This document shows, one piece after another, positions 26,797 to 34,360 of a stretch of 64,000 bases of DNA; the first letter of the stretch is position 1, and each line of letters opens with the position of its first letter. The stretch comes from Croceicoccus hydrothermalis (GTDB lineage: Bacteria; Pseudomonadota; Alphaproteobacteria; Sphingomonadales; Sphingomonadaceae). The stretch covers positions 1 through 64,000 of the forward strand of contig NZ_JAIQCI010000004.1 of NCBI RefSeq assembly GCF_022378335.1. The letters are read 5' to 3'. Under the pieces are notes generated by a model, which was not told the DNA's origin, made no database searches, and worked only from the letters and a program-made list of their open reading frames with translations. The position numbers and the translations under genes were made by a program.

Positions 26797-27414
26797 ATGA
26801 CCATTCGCCCATTTACGCCAGCAACCCTGCCCATGCTGGCGCTCGCACTCGTCGCGCCGGCGATGCTGGGGGCGTGCGCGACGACGCCGCCCGTCGATGT
26901 CACACGGTTCAGCGCGCTCGAACGATTGAACCTGGCCGACCGCGGCACGGTTCAGATCGTGACCCCCGATGCGCCGGGCGGCTCGCTGATGCTGGAGCCG
27001 TGGCGCGCCGCCGTCGCGGCCGAGCTTTCGCAAGCAGGCTATACCCCGACAAGCCGTGCCGACAGCGCGCAGGTCGCCGAAATCTTCGTGCGCCGCGACA
27101 CGATGCGCGCCGAACGCCGCCGCAGCCCCGTCAGCGTCGGGGTTGGCGGATCGACCGGCGGATATGGCTCGGGCGTCGGCGTGGGCGTCGGCATCGACCT
27201 CAGCGGCCCGCCGCCGGAGCAGGTGTCGAACGAGCTTTCGGTCGTGATCCGCGACAGGGCCAGCGGCGAATCGGTGTGGGAAGGCCGCGCCGACCAATAT
27301 GTGAAAGCCAAATCCGGGCTTGCCGACGCGGCCACCGCCGCGCAAAGGCTGGCCGCCGCCCTGTTCGCCGATTTTCCGGGCGAACCCAGCGAAACCTACA
27401 CCGTAAAGGACTGA
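26797..27414 (+). CDS. DUF4136-type lipoprotein
   Basis: 205 residues. The lipoprotein leader ends APAMLGACATTPP (Cys about residue 27). The mature part carries a Gly-rich loop (VGVGGSTGGYGSGVGVGVG) between two beta-like regions, the pattern of DUF4136-related lipoproteins. The function is unknown. It is followed 9 bp later by the M14 carboxypeptidase gene on the same strand, so the two are probably co-expressed. Confidence 0.75.
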   Translation: MTIRPFTPATLPMLALALVAPAMLGACATTPPVDVTRFSALERLNLADRGTVQIVTPDAPGGSLMLEPWRAAVAAELSQAGYTPTSRADSAQVAEIFVRRDTMRAERRRSPVSVGVGGSTGGYGSGVGVGVGIDLSGPPPEQVSNELSVVIRDRASGESVWEGRADQYVKAKSGLADAATAAQRLAAALFADFPGEPSETYTVKD

Positions 27415-27423
27415 TCCGACCCC

Positions 27424-28581
27424 ATGACCGATACGCCCTACGAAAATGCCGATATTGCCATCAATGCCGCCTTCGATGCCGGCAATATCGCGGTAACGCG
27501 CGTTTCGGGGGCGGAGGCATGGCTGACCATCCGCAAGGATGAGCAGAGCGATTTTTTCCAGTGGTTCCATTTCCGTGTCGCCGGGGCGGCGGGGCGCGAA
27601 CTGACGCTGCGGATCACCGGTCTTGCGCAATCGGCCTATCCGGACGGCTGGGCCGATTACAAGGCGTGCGTGTCGGAGGATCGCGCCGAATGGCTGCGCG
27701 CGGATACCGAATGGGCGCCGGGCGAGGATGGCGGAACGCTCACCATCCGCTACACGCCGATGGGCGACCTTGCCTGGTTCGCCTATTTCGCGCCCTATTC
27801 GATGGACCGGCACCACGATCTGGTCGCGCAGGCCGCGCTGACCGAAGGGGTCACCCATCGCACATTGGGCGAAACGCTCGACGGGCAGGCGATCGACTGC
27901 CTCGAAATGGGTGAGGGCGAGACGCAGGTCTGGCTCTACGCGCGGCAGCATCCCGGCGAATCGATGGCGGAATGGTGGATGGAGGGGGCGATCGCCCTGC
28001 TTACCGATCCGTCCGACCCGGTGGGCCGCGCCCTGCGCCAGAAGGCGACATTCCACATCGTGCCCAATTGCAACCCGGACGGCAGCCGCCGCGGCCATTT
28101 GCGCACCAATGGCATCGGCACCAATCTCAACCGCGAATGGCAGGATCCCTCGCCCGAAACATCTCCGGAAATCTATGCCATCCGCAACGCGATGGACGAA
28201 ACCGGCGTCGATTTCGCGATGGACGTGCACGGGGACGAGGCGATCGCCGCCGTTTTCCTCGCAGGGTTCGAAGGCATCGCCGATGCGAGCGAGGAGCAGG
28301 CAAAGGGGTATGCGCTCTATTCCGAGCTTCTTGTCGCGCAGACGCCCGATTTCCAGACCGAAAAGGGCTACCCCGTCACCGCAAAGGGCAAGGCGAACCT
28401 GGCGATTTCCACCAATCAGCTCGCGCAGCGTTTCGGCGCGGTGTCGATGACGTTGGAAATGCCGTTCAAGGACCACGCCCCGATGGCCGATGCGACCAAC
28501 GGGTGGAGCCCGGACCGCTGTATCGAGCTCGGCCGGTCGTGCATGGCGGCGCTCTATCAATGGCTGGTGCGGCGGGGCTGA
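27424..28581 (+). CDS. M14-family zinc carboxypeptidase, cytosolic carboxypeptidase-like
   Basis: 385 residues without a signal peptide. Residues about 1-130 form the beta-rich N-domain typical of cytosolic carboxypeptidases ([34 protein letters not shown]). The M14 catalytic domain follows: zinc ligands in [12 protein letters not shown] (HxxE) and the third His in DVHGDEAI, the substrate-binding [13 protein letters not shown] and NLNREWQDP, and the general base Glu in TLEMPFKD. The eukaryotic relatives remove glutamates from tubulin tails; the bacterial substrate is unknown. Confidence 0.9.
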   Translation: MTDTPYENADIAINAAFDAGNIAVTRVSGAEAWLTIRKDEQSDFFQWFHFRVAGAAGRELTLRITGLAQSAYPDGWADYKACVSEDRAEWLRADTEWAPGEDGGTLTIRYTPMGDLAWFAYFAPYSMDRHHDLVAQAALTEGVTHRTLGETLDGQAIDCLEMGEGETQVWLYARQHPGESMAEWWMEGAIALLTDPSDPVGRALRQKATFHIVPNCNPDGSRRGHLRTNGIGTNLNREWQDPSPETSPEIYAIRNAMDETGVDFAMDVHGDEAIAAVFLAGFEGIADASEEQAKGYALYSELLVAQTPDFQTEKGYPVTAKGKANLAISTNQLAQRFGAVSMTLEMPFKDHAPMADATNGWSPDRCIELGRSCMAALYQWLVRRG

Positions 28582-28623
28582 TTTTAACGAAGCGTTAGGA
28601 TTTCGGCGCTATTTTCGGAAGCC

Positions 28624-28761
28624 ATGAACGCTTTCGTATCCCGCGCCGATCACATTGTCCGGTCCCGCCTGGCCGCCACGCCCGGCGCCCTCGCGCGAAG
28701 CTGCGTCATCGCGGGCTGTGCGATGGCGCTGGCGGCGGCGGGGCCGTTTCTTCCGTTCTGA
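28624..28761 (+). CDS. Possible small protein
   Basis: An ATG at 28624 preceded by GGAAG opens a 45-codon frame ending in a hydrophobic, Ala-rich segment (VIAGCAMALAAAGPFLPF). It fills the gap between the carboxypeptidase and dapE genes. There is no homology I recognise and the gap is short, so it may not be translated. Confidence 0.3.
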   Translation: MNAFVSRADHIVRSRLAATPGALARSCVIAGCAMALAAAGPFLPF

Positions 28762-28822
28762 TCCGCCGTTGCATCTGACGGCACTGGCTTTTCCATAGGC
28801 GGCTGCGCTAACGCTGCGCACC

Positions 28823-29956
28823 ATGACCGACATTTCCTCACCGCTCGACCTCGCCCGGCGCCTCATGGCATGCGAAAGCATGACACCGGCGCGCGGCGCG
28901 GTATTCGACACGATGGCCGCGATGCTGGAACCGCTCGGCTTTGCCGTGACGCGCACCGTCGACGGGGCGGCGCCCGACGGACCGGTCGAAAACCTCCTCG
29001 CCATACGCGAAGGGCCGGTGGGGAGCCGCCATTTCGCCTTTGCTGGCCATCTCGACGTGGTGCCGCCGGGCGAGGGGTGGCACTCCGATGCCTTCGCGCC
29101 CGAAATACGGGGCGAACTGCTCTATGGCCGCGGGGCGGTGGACATGAAAGGGTCGATCGCCTGCATGATCGCCGCCGTGGCCGCCATTCCCGCCGATGCC
29201 GGCACGATCAGCTTCATCATCACCGGCGACGAGGAAGGCCCCGCCGTCCACGGCACGCGCGCGATCATGGAACACATGGCCGCCGCGAATATCGCGCCCG
29301 ACCTGTGCCTCGTCGGGGAGCCGACCTCGGTCAACCGGCTGGGCGACATGATGAAGATCGGGCGGCGCGGTTCGGTCAATATCTTCCTGTCGGTCACGGG
29401 CACGCAGGGGCACGTCGCCTATCCGCATCTTGCCGACAATCCGATTCCCAGGCTCGTCGCGATGCTGGCCGAACTCGATGCGCTGACGCTCGACGAGGGG
29501 ACCGACTGGTTTCAGCCGTCGAACCTCGAAATCACCGAGCTGGAGGTTGGCAACCCGGCCCATAACGTCATCCCGGCACAGGCGAAGGCGCGCATCTCCA
29601 TCCGCTTCAACGACACGCACACCGGCGCCGAACTGGGCGCGCGGGTGAAGGCGATCGCCGAAAGCCATGGGGGCACGGCGGTTCCTGTCATCTCCGGCGA
29701 GCCGTTCCTGACCCCGCCGGGCGAATTTTCGACGCTGCTGGCCGACGCGATCCGGGCCGAAACCGGCATCGACCCCAAATTGTCGACGAGCGGCGGGACA
29801 TCGGACGCGCGCTTTTTACGCGCGCTGTGCCCCGTCATCGAATTCGGCCTGTGCAACGCAACCATGCACAAGCGGGACGAGGCGGTCGCCATTGCCGATC
29901 TCGACATGCTGACCCGGATCTATGCGCGCACGGTGCGCGCCGCCTTGTCCGCATAA
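28823..29956 (+). CDS. dapE: Succinyl-diaminopimelate desuccinylase
   Basis: A 377-residue M20-family dizinc enzyme that hydrolyses N-succinyl-LL-diaminopimelate to LL-DAP in lysine and peptidoglycan synthesis. Metal ligands are visible in FAGHLDVVPPG, YGRGAVDMKG, ITGDEEGPAVHG with the catalytic Glu, CLVGEPTSVN and the final His in LCNATMHKRDE. STSGGTSDARFLRAL is also a DapE block. dapB lies 2.5 kb downstream on the same strand, separated by a symporter gene and opposite-strand genes. Confidence 0.95.
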   Translation: MTDISSPLDLARRLMACESMTPARGAVFDTMAAMLEPLGFAVTRTVDGAAPDGPVENLLAIREGPVGSRHFAFAGHLDVVPPGEGWHSDAFAPEIRGELLYGRGAVDMKGSIACMIAAVAAIPADAGTISFIITGDEEGPAVHGTRAIMEHMAAANIAPDLCLVGEPTSVNRLGDMMKIGRRGSVNIFLSVTGTQGHVAYPHLADNPIPRLVAMLAELDALTLDEGTDWFQPSNLEITELEVGNPAHNVIPAQAKARISIRFNDTHTGAELGARVKAIAESHGGTAVPVISGEPFLTPPGEFSTLLADAIRAETGIDPKLSTSGGTSDARFLRALCPVIEFGLCNATMHKRDEAVAIADLDMLTRIYARTVRAALSA

Positions 29957-30036
29957 CCGCCGCCGCCCACTTGCGGGCGGGGTCGACTGAGGCCACAAGG
30001 GCCGACTGCATCTGCGCGCGAAAGAGGGTCGAACCC

Positions 30037-31275
30037 ATGTTCCGTATCTGGTTTAACATACCCTTGTGGCAACGGGTGATCGCGGCGCTGATCCTCGGCG
30101 TGGCGGTCGGCATGTGGTGGGGGCCGGATGCCGAAAGCATCAAGTGGATCGGCGATTTCTTCATCAAGTCGATCAAGATGCTGGTCGTGCCGCTCATCTT
30201 CTTCAGCCTGGTGTCGGGCGTCGCGGCCATTGGCGATCTTCGCAAGCTGGGCGCGGTTGGCGGGCGCGCGATGCTGATCTTCGTGGTGACGGGGCAGATC
30301 GCGGTTTGGCTGGGCCTTTTGCTGGGCACGGTGCTGGCGCCGGGCGCGGGGGTCGATACCACCGCCATCGAAATGGGCGCGGTGCCCGAACCGGTGCCGA
30401 CGACGGCGGTGGACATGATCCTGTCCATCGTGCCCGAAAGCCCGGTGCAGGTGATGGCCGATGTATCTGTCCTGCCGCTGATCGTGTTTTCCCTGCTTAT
30501 CGGGATCGGCATTCTGATGGCCGCCGACGATGGCGTGCCGGTGCAGAAAGTATTCGATAGCGGCGCCGTCATCATGCAGAAGGTCACCATGGTGGTGATG
30601 GAACTCACCCCGTTCGGCGTGTTCGCGTTGATGGCATGGGTGGCGGGCACGCTGGGGCTCGACGCGCTGATCGCCTTGTCGAAGCTGGTCGCGCTCAATT
30701 ACCTTGGCTGTCTGCTGATTATCTTCGTCCTGTATTCGGCGATGATCAGGTTTTTGGCCCGGTTACCGGTGCGCGATTTCTTTCGCGGAATCATCGACGC
30801 CATGGCGGTCAGCTATTCGACCGCATCGTCCAATGCGACGCTGCCCGTCACCATGCGCTGTGCCGAGCGCAATCTGGGCGTGTCGAATTCGGTGGCGAGC
30901 TTCGTCGTGTCACTGGGCGCGACGATCAACATGAACGGCACGGCGATGTATCTCGGCCTTGCGACATTGTTCGGGGCGCAGATCTTCGGCGTGGATTTGA
31001 CCTGGGCCGATTATTTCCTGATCTCCATCCTCGCCACGCTGGGCGCGGTGGGCGCGGCGGGCATTCCGGGTGCGGGGCTGATCATGATGGCGCTGGTGTT
31101 CGGGGCGGTGGGCGTGCCGCTCGAAACGATTGCCTTCGTCGCGGGGGTCGACCGGATCATGGACATGATGCGCACCACCACCAACGTGTCGGGCGATGCG
31201 GCGGTGGCGACGACCGTGGCGGTGATGACGGGCGAGATCGACCGGCGTGAGATGATTTCCGCCGACGACGTATAA
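30037..31275 (+). CDS. Dicarboxylate/amino acid:cation symporter (DAACS family)
   Basis: 412 residues from the ATG at 30037 with GAGGG eight bases upstream. Eight or so spans are visible, and the re-entrant and substrate-binding blocks of the GltP/DctA family are intact: SYSTASSNATLPVTM, SLGATINMNGTAMYL, AAGIPGAGLIMMALV and TTTNVSGDAAVATTVA. It imports C4-dicarboxylates or glutamate/aspartate with H+ or Na+; the exact substrate is not settled by sequence. Confidence 0.92.
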   Translation: MFRIWFNIPLWQRVIAALILGVAVGMWWGPDAESIKWIGDFFIKSIKMLVVPLIFFSLVSGVAAIGDLRKLGAVGGRAMLIFVVTGQIAVWLGLLLGTVLAPGAGVDTTAIEMGAVPEPVPTTAVDMILSIVPESPVQVMADVSVLPLIVFSLLIGIGILMAADDGVPVQKVFDSGAVIMQKVTMVVMELTPFGVFALMAWVAGTLGLDALIALSKLVALNYLGCLLIIFVLYSAMIRFLARLPVRDFFRGIIDAMAVSYSTASSNATLPVTMRCAERNLGVSNSVASFVVSLGATINMNGTAMYLGLATLFGAQIFGVDLTWADYFLISILATLGAVGAAGIPGAGLIMMALVFGAVGVPLETIAFVAGVDRIMDMMRTTTNVSGDAAVATTVAVMTGEIDRREMISADDV

Positions 31276-31286
31276 CGCTTCGCCGT

Positions 31287-31598
31287 TTACCGCGTGGCGG
31301 AGCAATAGGCCGCGGCGGCGCCCGTTACGGCGATGACCTCCGGGTCGCCGACGCGGCGGGCGCGTTCGACATAATCGGCAATCGTGAGCTTTTCGGTCCG
31401 TTCGCCATCGCGCGCCTTCGCCCGTGACAGTTTCCGCAATTGCGCGACCGAGAGGCGATCGGCCATTTCCGCCGCCATGCACCGCGCGACCGGCGTACGC
31501 ACACCCGCATCGGTGAGCCCGGATTGCACCGCCTGCTGCTTTACACAGCCGGAAAGCGCGACGAACGAAAGAAGCAGAAGCAGGCGCAAGCGTGTCAT
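31287..31598 (-). CDS. Small lipoprotein of unknown function
   Basis: 103 residues from the ATG at 31598. The leader RLRLLLLLSFVALSGC is a clear lipobox. The mature part has two Cys residues (RCMAAEM and AYCSATR) that could form a disulfide, and a charged helical middle. No family is recognised. It follows the sirtuin gene on the minus strand by about 30 bp and may be co-transcribed. Confidence 0.6.
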   Translation of the reverse strand: MTRLRLLLLLSFVALSGCVKQQAVQSGLTDAGVRTPVARCMAAEMADRLSVAQLRKLSRAKARDGERTEKLTIADYVERARRVGDPEVIAVTGAAAAYCSATR

Positions 31599-31629
31599 CC
31601 TTTTGCGAGGAAACCGGACGGTAAGGCGT

Positions 31630-32358
31630 CTATTCCCAATGCGCCAGCACCGAATCCACCCATTCGGGCACGATGATCCCCGCAGGGCCAAGCCGCGTTT
31701 CGTCGAACCAGCCCGATCCCTGGCTGCGTTCGAGATTCAGTTCCAGCGTGGCGGCGCCCATCGCCTTTGCCTCCCGCACGAAACCGGCGGCGGGATAGAC
31801 CGCCCCCGACGTGCCGATCGACACGAACAGATCGGCCTCGCGCAATGCGGCATAGATCCGCTCCATTTCATACGGCATTTCCCCGAACCATACGACATCG
31901 GGCCGCAATGCCGCCTCCCCGCAATTGGGGCATGCGGGCCGGTCGATCAACGTGCCGGTCCACCGGCTCCGCACATCGCAGGCGGTGCACCATGCGTTCA
32001 AATGTTCGCCATGCATGTGCAGCACGCGTGTCGCGCCCGCCCGTTCGTGCAGATCGTCGACGTTCTGCGTCACGATCAGCAGTTCACCGCCGAATTCCCG
32101 GTCCAGCCGGGCGAGCGCATTGTGCGCCGGATTCGGTTCCTTCGTCTGGATCGCCTCGCGCCGCATGTCGTAGAAGCGGAGCACGAGATCGGGGTCGCGG
32201 GCGAACCCTTCGGGCGTGGCGACATCCTCGACCCGGTGCTGCTCCCACAATCCGCCGGCGCTGCGAAATGTGTCGATGCCGCTTTCGGCGGATACGCCCG
32301 CGCCGGTGAGGATGACGATGTTCCGCAATGCGTTGATGTTGTCTTTCATGTCCCGCAT
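31630..32358 (-). CDS. cobB: NAD-dependent protein deacylase (sirtuin)
   Basis: About 242 residues (ATG at 32358, or 239 from 32349). NAD-binding blocks: ILTGAGVSAESGIDTFRS, TQNVDDLHERAG with the catalytic His in HMHGEHL, and SIGTSGAVYPAA. The zinc site has CTACDVR and CPNCGEA. The Tyr and Arg of the class III pocket (FYDMRREA) are present, which suggests desuccinylase/demalonylase activity as well as deacetylation. It is divergent from dapB across a 54-bp gap filled with tandem repeats. Confidence 0.93.
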   Translation of the reverse strand: MRDMKDNINALRNIVILTGAGVSAESGIDTFRSAGGLWEQHRVEDVATPEGFARDPDLVLRFYDMRREAIQTKEPNPAHNALARLDREFGGELLIVTQNVDDLHERAGATRVLHMHGEHLNAWCTACDVRSRWTGTLIDRPACPNCGEAALRPDVVWFGEMPYEMERIYAALREADLFVSIGTSGAVYPAAGFVREAKAMGAATLELNLERSQGSGWFDETRLGPAGIIVPEWVDSVLAHWE

Positions 32359-32362
32359 GAAG

Positions 32363-32400
32363 CACGACAACACCGGACACGACAACACCGCACAGGACAA
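32363..32400. repeat. Tandem 15-bp repeat in the cobB-dapB divergent promoter gap
   Basis: CACGACAACACCG plus two bases occurs twice in direct succession (32363-32377 and 32378-32392) with a degenerate partial third copy (32393-32400). The array occupies nearly the whole gap between two divergent starts and must therefore overlap promoter or 5' leader sequence of one or both genes. Confidence 0.8.
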
Positions 32401-32412
32401 AAGGCTAGACAT

Positions 32413-33144
32413 ATGGCACGTATCGGCATCGTCGGAATCAATGGCCGCATGGGGCAGGCGCTGGCCAGCGCGATCGCCGCATCGGGCCATGAATGCACCG
32501 GCGGGGTTGACCGCGACACCGGCGACATTGCCGCCCTCGCGCGCGACAGCGACGCGCTCGTCGATTTTTCCTCGCCCGATGCGCTTGCCGCGACATTGGA
32601 CGCGGCCGTGGCGGGCGGGGCCGCCGTGTTGATCGGGACGACCGGGCTTGGCGATGCGCACCACGGTGCCATCGACGCGGCGGCGCGCGATATCGCCGTG
32701 CTGCAAACCGGGAATACCTCGCTCGGCGTGACGATGCTCGCGCATCTGGTGGAGGAGGCGGCCGCCCGGCTCGGCCCGGATTTCGATGTCGAGATCGTGG
32801 AGATGCACCACCGCAACAAGGTCGACGCCCCGTCGGGCACCGCTCTCCTGCTGGGCGAGGCGGCGGCGCGCGGGCGCGGGATCGACCTCGCGACGCACAG
32901 CGCGCGCGCGCGCGATGGCCATACCGGCCGCCGGGCCGAGGGCGCCATCGGCTTTGCCGCGCTTCGCGGCGGGACGGTCGCGGGCGAGCACAGCGTGATC
33001 TTCGCCGGCGAGGAGGAACGCATCACATTGTCGCATGGCGCGGAAAATCGCATGATCTTCGCGCGCGGGGCGGTGCACGGGGCCGAATGGCTGATCGGGC
33101 GGGCGGCGGGCCGCTATACCATGCCGGAGGTGCTGGGCCTGTAA
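32413..33144 (+). CDS. dapB: 4-hydroxy-tetrahydrodipicolinate reductase
   Basis: 243 residues; start at 32413 with AAAAGG eight bases upstream. NAD(P) site: IGIVGINGRMGQALA. The active-site block VEMHHRNKVDAPSGTALLLGEA holds the catalytic His and Lys. LIGTTGL and AENRMIFARGAVH are further family elements. It makes tetrahydrodipicolinate for lysine and diaminopimelate. nth starts 4 bp after its stop, so the two are coupled. Confidence 0.95.
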   Translation: MARIGIVGINGRMGQALASAIAASGHECTGGVDRDTGDIAALARDSDALVDFSSPDALAATLDAAVAGGAAVLIGTTGLGDAHHGAIDAAARDIAVLQTGNTSLGVTMLAHLVEEAAARLGPDFDVEIVEMHHRNKVDAPSGTALLLGEAAARGRGIDLATHSARARDGHTGRRAEGAIGFAALRGGTVAGEHSVIFAGEEERITLSHGAENRMIFARGAVHGAEWLIGRAAGRYTMPEVLGL

Positions 33145-33148
33145 ACGG

Positions 33149-33799
33149 ATGACCAAGGACCAGATCTTCGAATTCTTCCGCCGCCTCGCCGAAGACAATC
33201 CCGATCCCGAAACCGAGCTGGAATACGGCAATGCCTTTCAACTCGTCGTCGCGGTCGCCCTGTCGGCGCAGGCGACCGATGTCGGGGTGAACAAGGCGAC
33301 CCGCGCGCTTTTCGCAAAGGTGGAAACGCCGCAGCAGATGCTCGACCTCGGCGAGGACGGGTTGAAAGAGCATATCAAGACCATCGGCCTCTTCAATTCC
33401 AAGGCGAAGAACGTCATCGCCCTCTCTCACCTGCTGATCGAGGATTATGGCGGCACGGTGCCCGACACGCGGGAGGATCTCGTCCGCCTGCCCGGCGTCG
33501 GGCGCAAGACGGCGAATGTGGTGCTCAATTGCTGGTTCGGGCAGGAAACCTTCGCCGTCGACACGCATATCCTCCGCGTCGGCAACCGCACCGGCCTCGC
33601 CAAGGGGAAAACCCCCGAAGCGGTGGAGGCCAAGCTCGAAAAGCGCGTGCCCGGCCCGTTCCGCATGGGCGCGCATCACTGGCTCATCCTGCATGGCCGC
33701 TATGTCTGCAAGGCGCGCGCGCCCGAATGCTGGCGCTGCACCGTGGCGGATCTGTGCAGCTTTCGCGGCAAGGTGATGGAAAAACCGGCGAAGCGGTAG
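33149..33799 (+). CDS. nth: Endonuclease III
   Basis: A 216-residue DNA glycosylase/AP lyase that removes oxidised pyrimidines. The helix-hairpin-helix is LPGVGRKTANVVLN (the Lys is the catalytic nucleophile), the catalytic Asp is in AVDTHILRV, and the C-terminal [4Fe-4S] loop shows the expected spacing in CKARAPECWRCTVADLC. It is coupled to dapB. Confidence 0.96.
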   Translation: MTKDQIFEFFRRLAEDNPDPETELEYGNAFQLVVAVALSAQATDVGVNKATRALFAKVETPQQMLDLGEDGLKEHIKTIGLFNSKAKNVIALSHLLIEDYGGTVPDTREDLVRLPGVGRKTANVVLNCWFGQETFAVDTHILRVGNRTGLAKGKTPEAVEAKLEKRVPGPFRMGAHHWLILHGRYVCKARAPECWRCTVADLCSFRGKVMEKPAKR

Positions 33800-33863
33800 G
33801 CGCGGTGCGGAACGGGGCGCCCGCCCCGACGGTTTCCCTGGTCTATCCAGCAAAGGAACGGCC

Positions 33864-34313
33864 ATGGCGGAAACAGGCACTGCAAAGCATCTCGACCATA
33901 TTGCAAAGGCGATGAAGGACATCGACTTCGTCATGCTCAACACCCATACGACGGGGGGCCGGATCGGCGCCCGTCCGATGAGCAACAACCGCCAGGTCGA
34001 TTACGACGGCGACAGCTATTATTTCACCTGGGACACATCGCGCATGGTGGAGGATATCGAGGCCGACCCGAAAGTCGGCCTGTCGCTACAGGGCGCGGGA
34101 TCGCCCGACGGCGCGCCCGGCATCTTCATCGCGATCGAGGGCGAGGCGAAGATCGTGCGCGACAAGGGCGCCTTTGCCGAACATTGGGTCGACGAGCTCG
34201 ACCGCTGGTTCGAGGACGGGATCGACACCGGCGGCATGGTCATGCTGCACGTGGCGGCCAGCCGCGCGGCCTATTGGGATGGCGAGGACGAAGGCGACTT
34301 CGAAATCACATGA
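33864..34313 (+). CDS. Pyridoxamine 5'-phosphate oxidase-like / general stress protein 26 family
   Basis: 149 residues of the FMN-binding split-barrel fold. Features: the opening helix HLDHIAKAMKDIDFVML, ARPMSNNRQV, a strand YFTWDTSRM, DPKVGLSLQG and IAIEGEAKIVRDKG, as in general stress protein 26 homologues. These proteins bind flavin or related cofactors, and their reactions are largely unknown. It stands alone and converges on maeB across a GC-rich hairpin. Confidence 0.82.
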   Translation: MAETGTAKHLDHIAKAMKDIDFVMLNTHTTGGRIGARPMSNNRQVDYDGDSYYFTWDTSRMVEDIEADPKVGLSLQGAGSPDGAPGIFIAIEGEAKIVRDKGAFAEHWVDELDRWFEDGIDTGGMVMLHVAASRAAYWDGEDEGDFEIT

Positions 34314-34320
34314 ACATGCG

Positions 34321-34353
34321 CGGCGGCGGGGCGGACGCATCGCCCCGCCGCCG
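34321..34353. terminator. GC-rich hairpin between convergent genes
   Basis: A perfect 13-bp stem (CGGCGGCGGGGCG / CGCCCCGCCGCCG) with a 7-base loop lies between the stop codons of the stress-protein gene and maeB. It lacks a T run on either side, so any termination role would not be by the classical intrinsic mechanism. Confidence 0.5.
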
Positions 34354-34360
34354 CCCGCGA

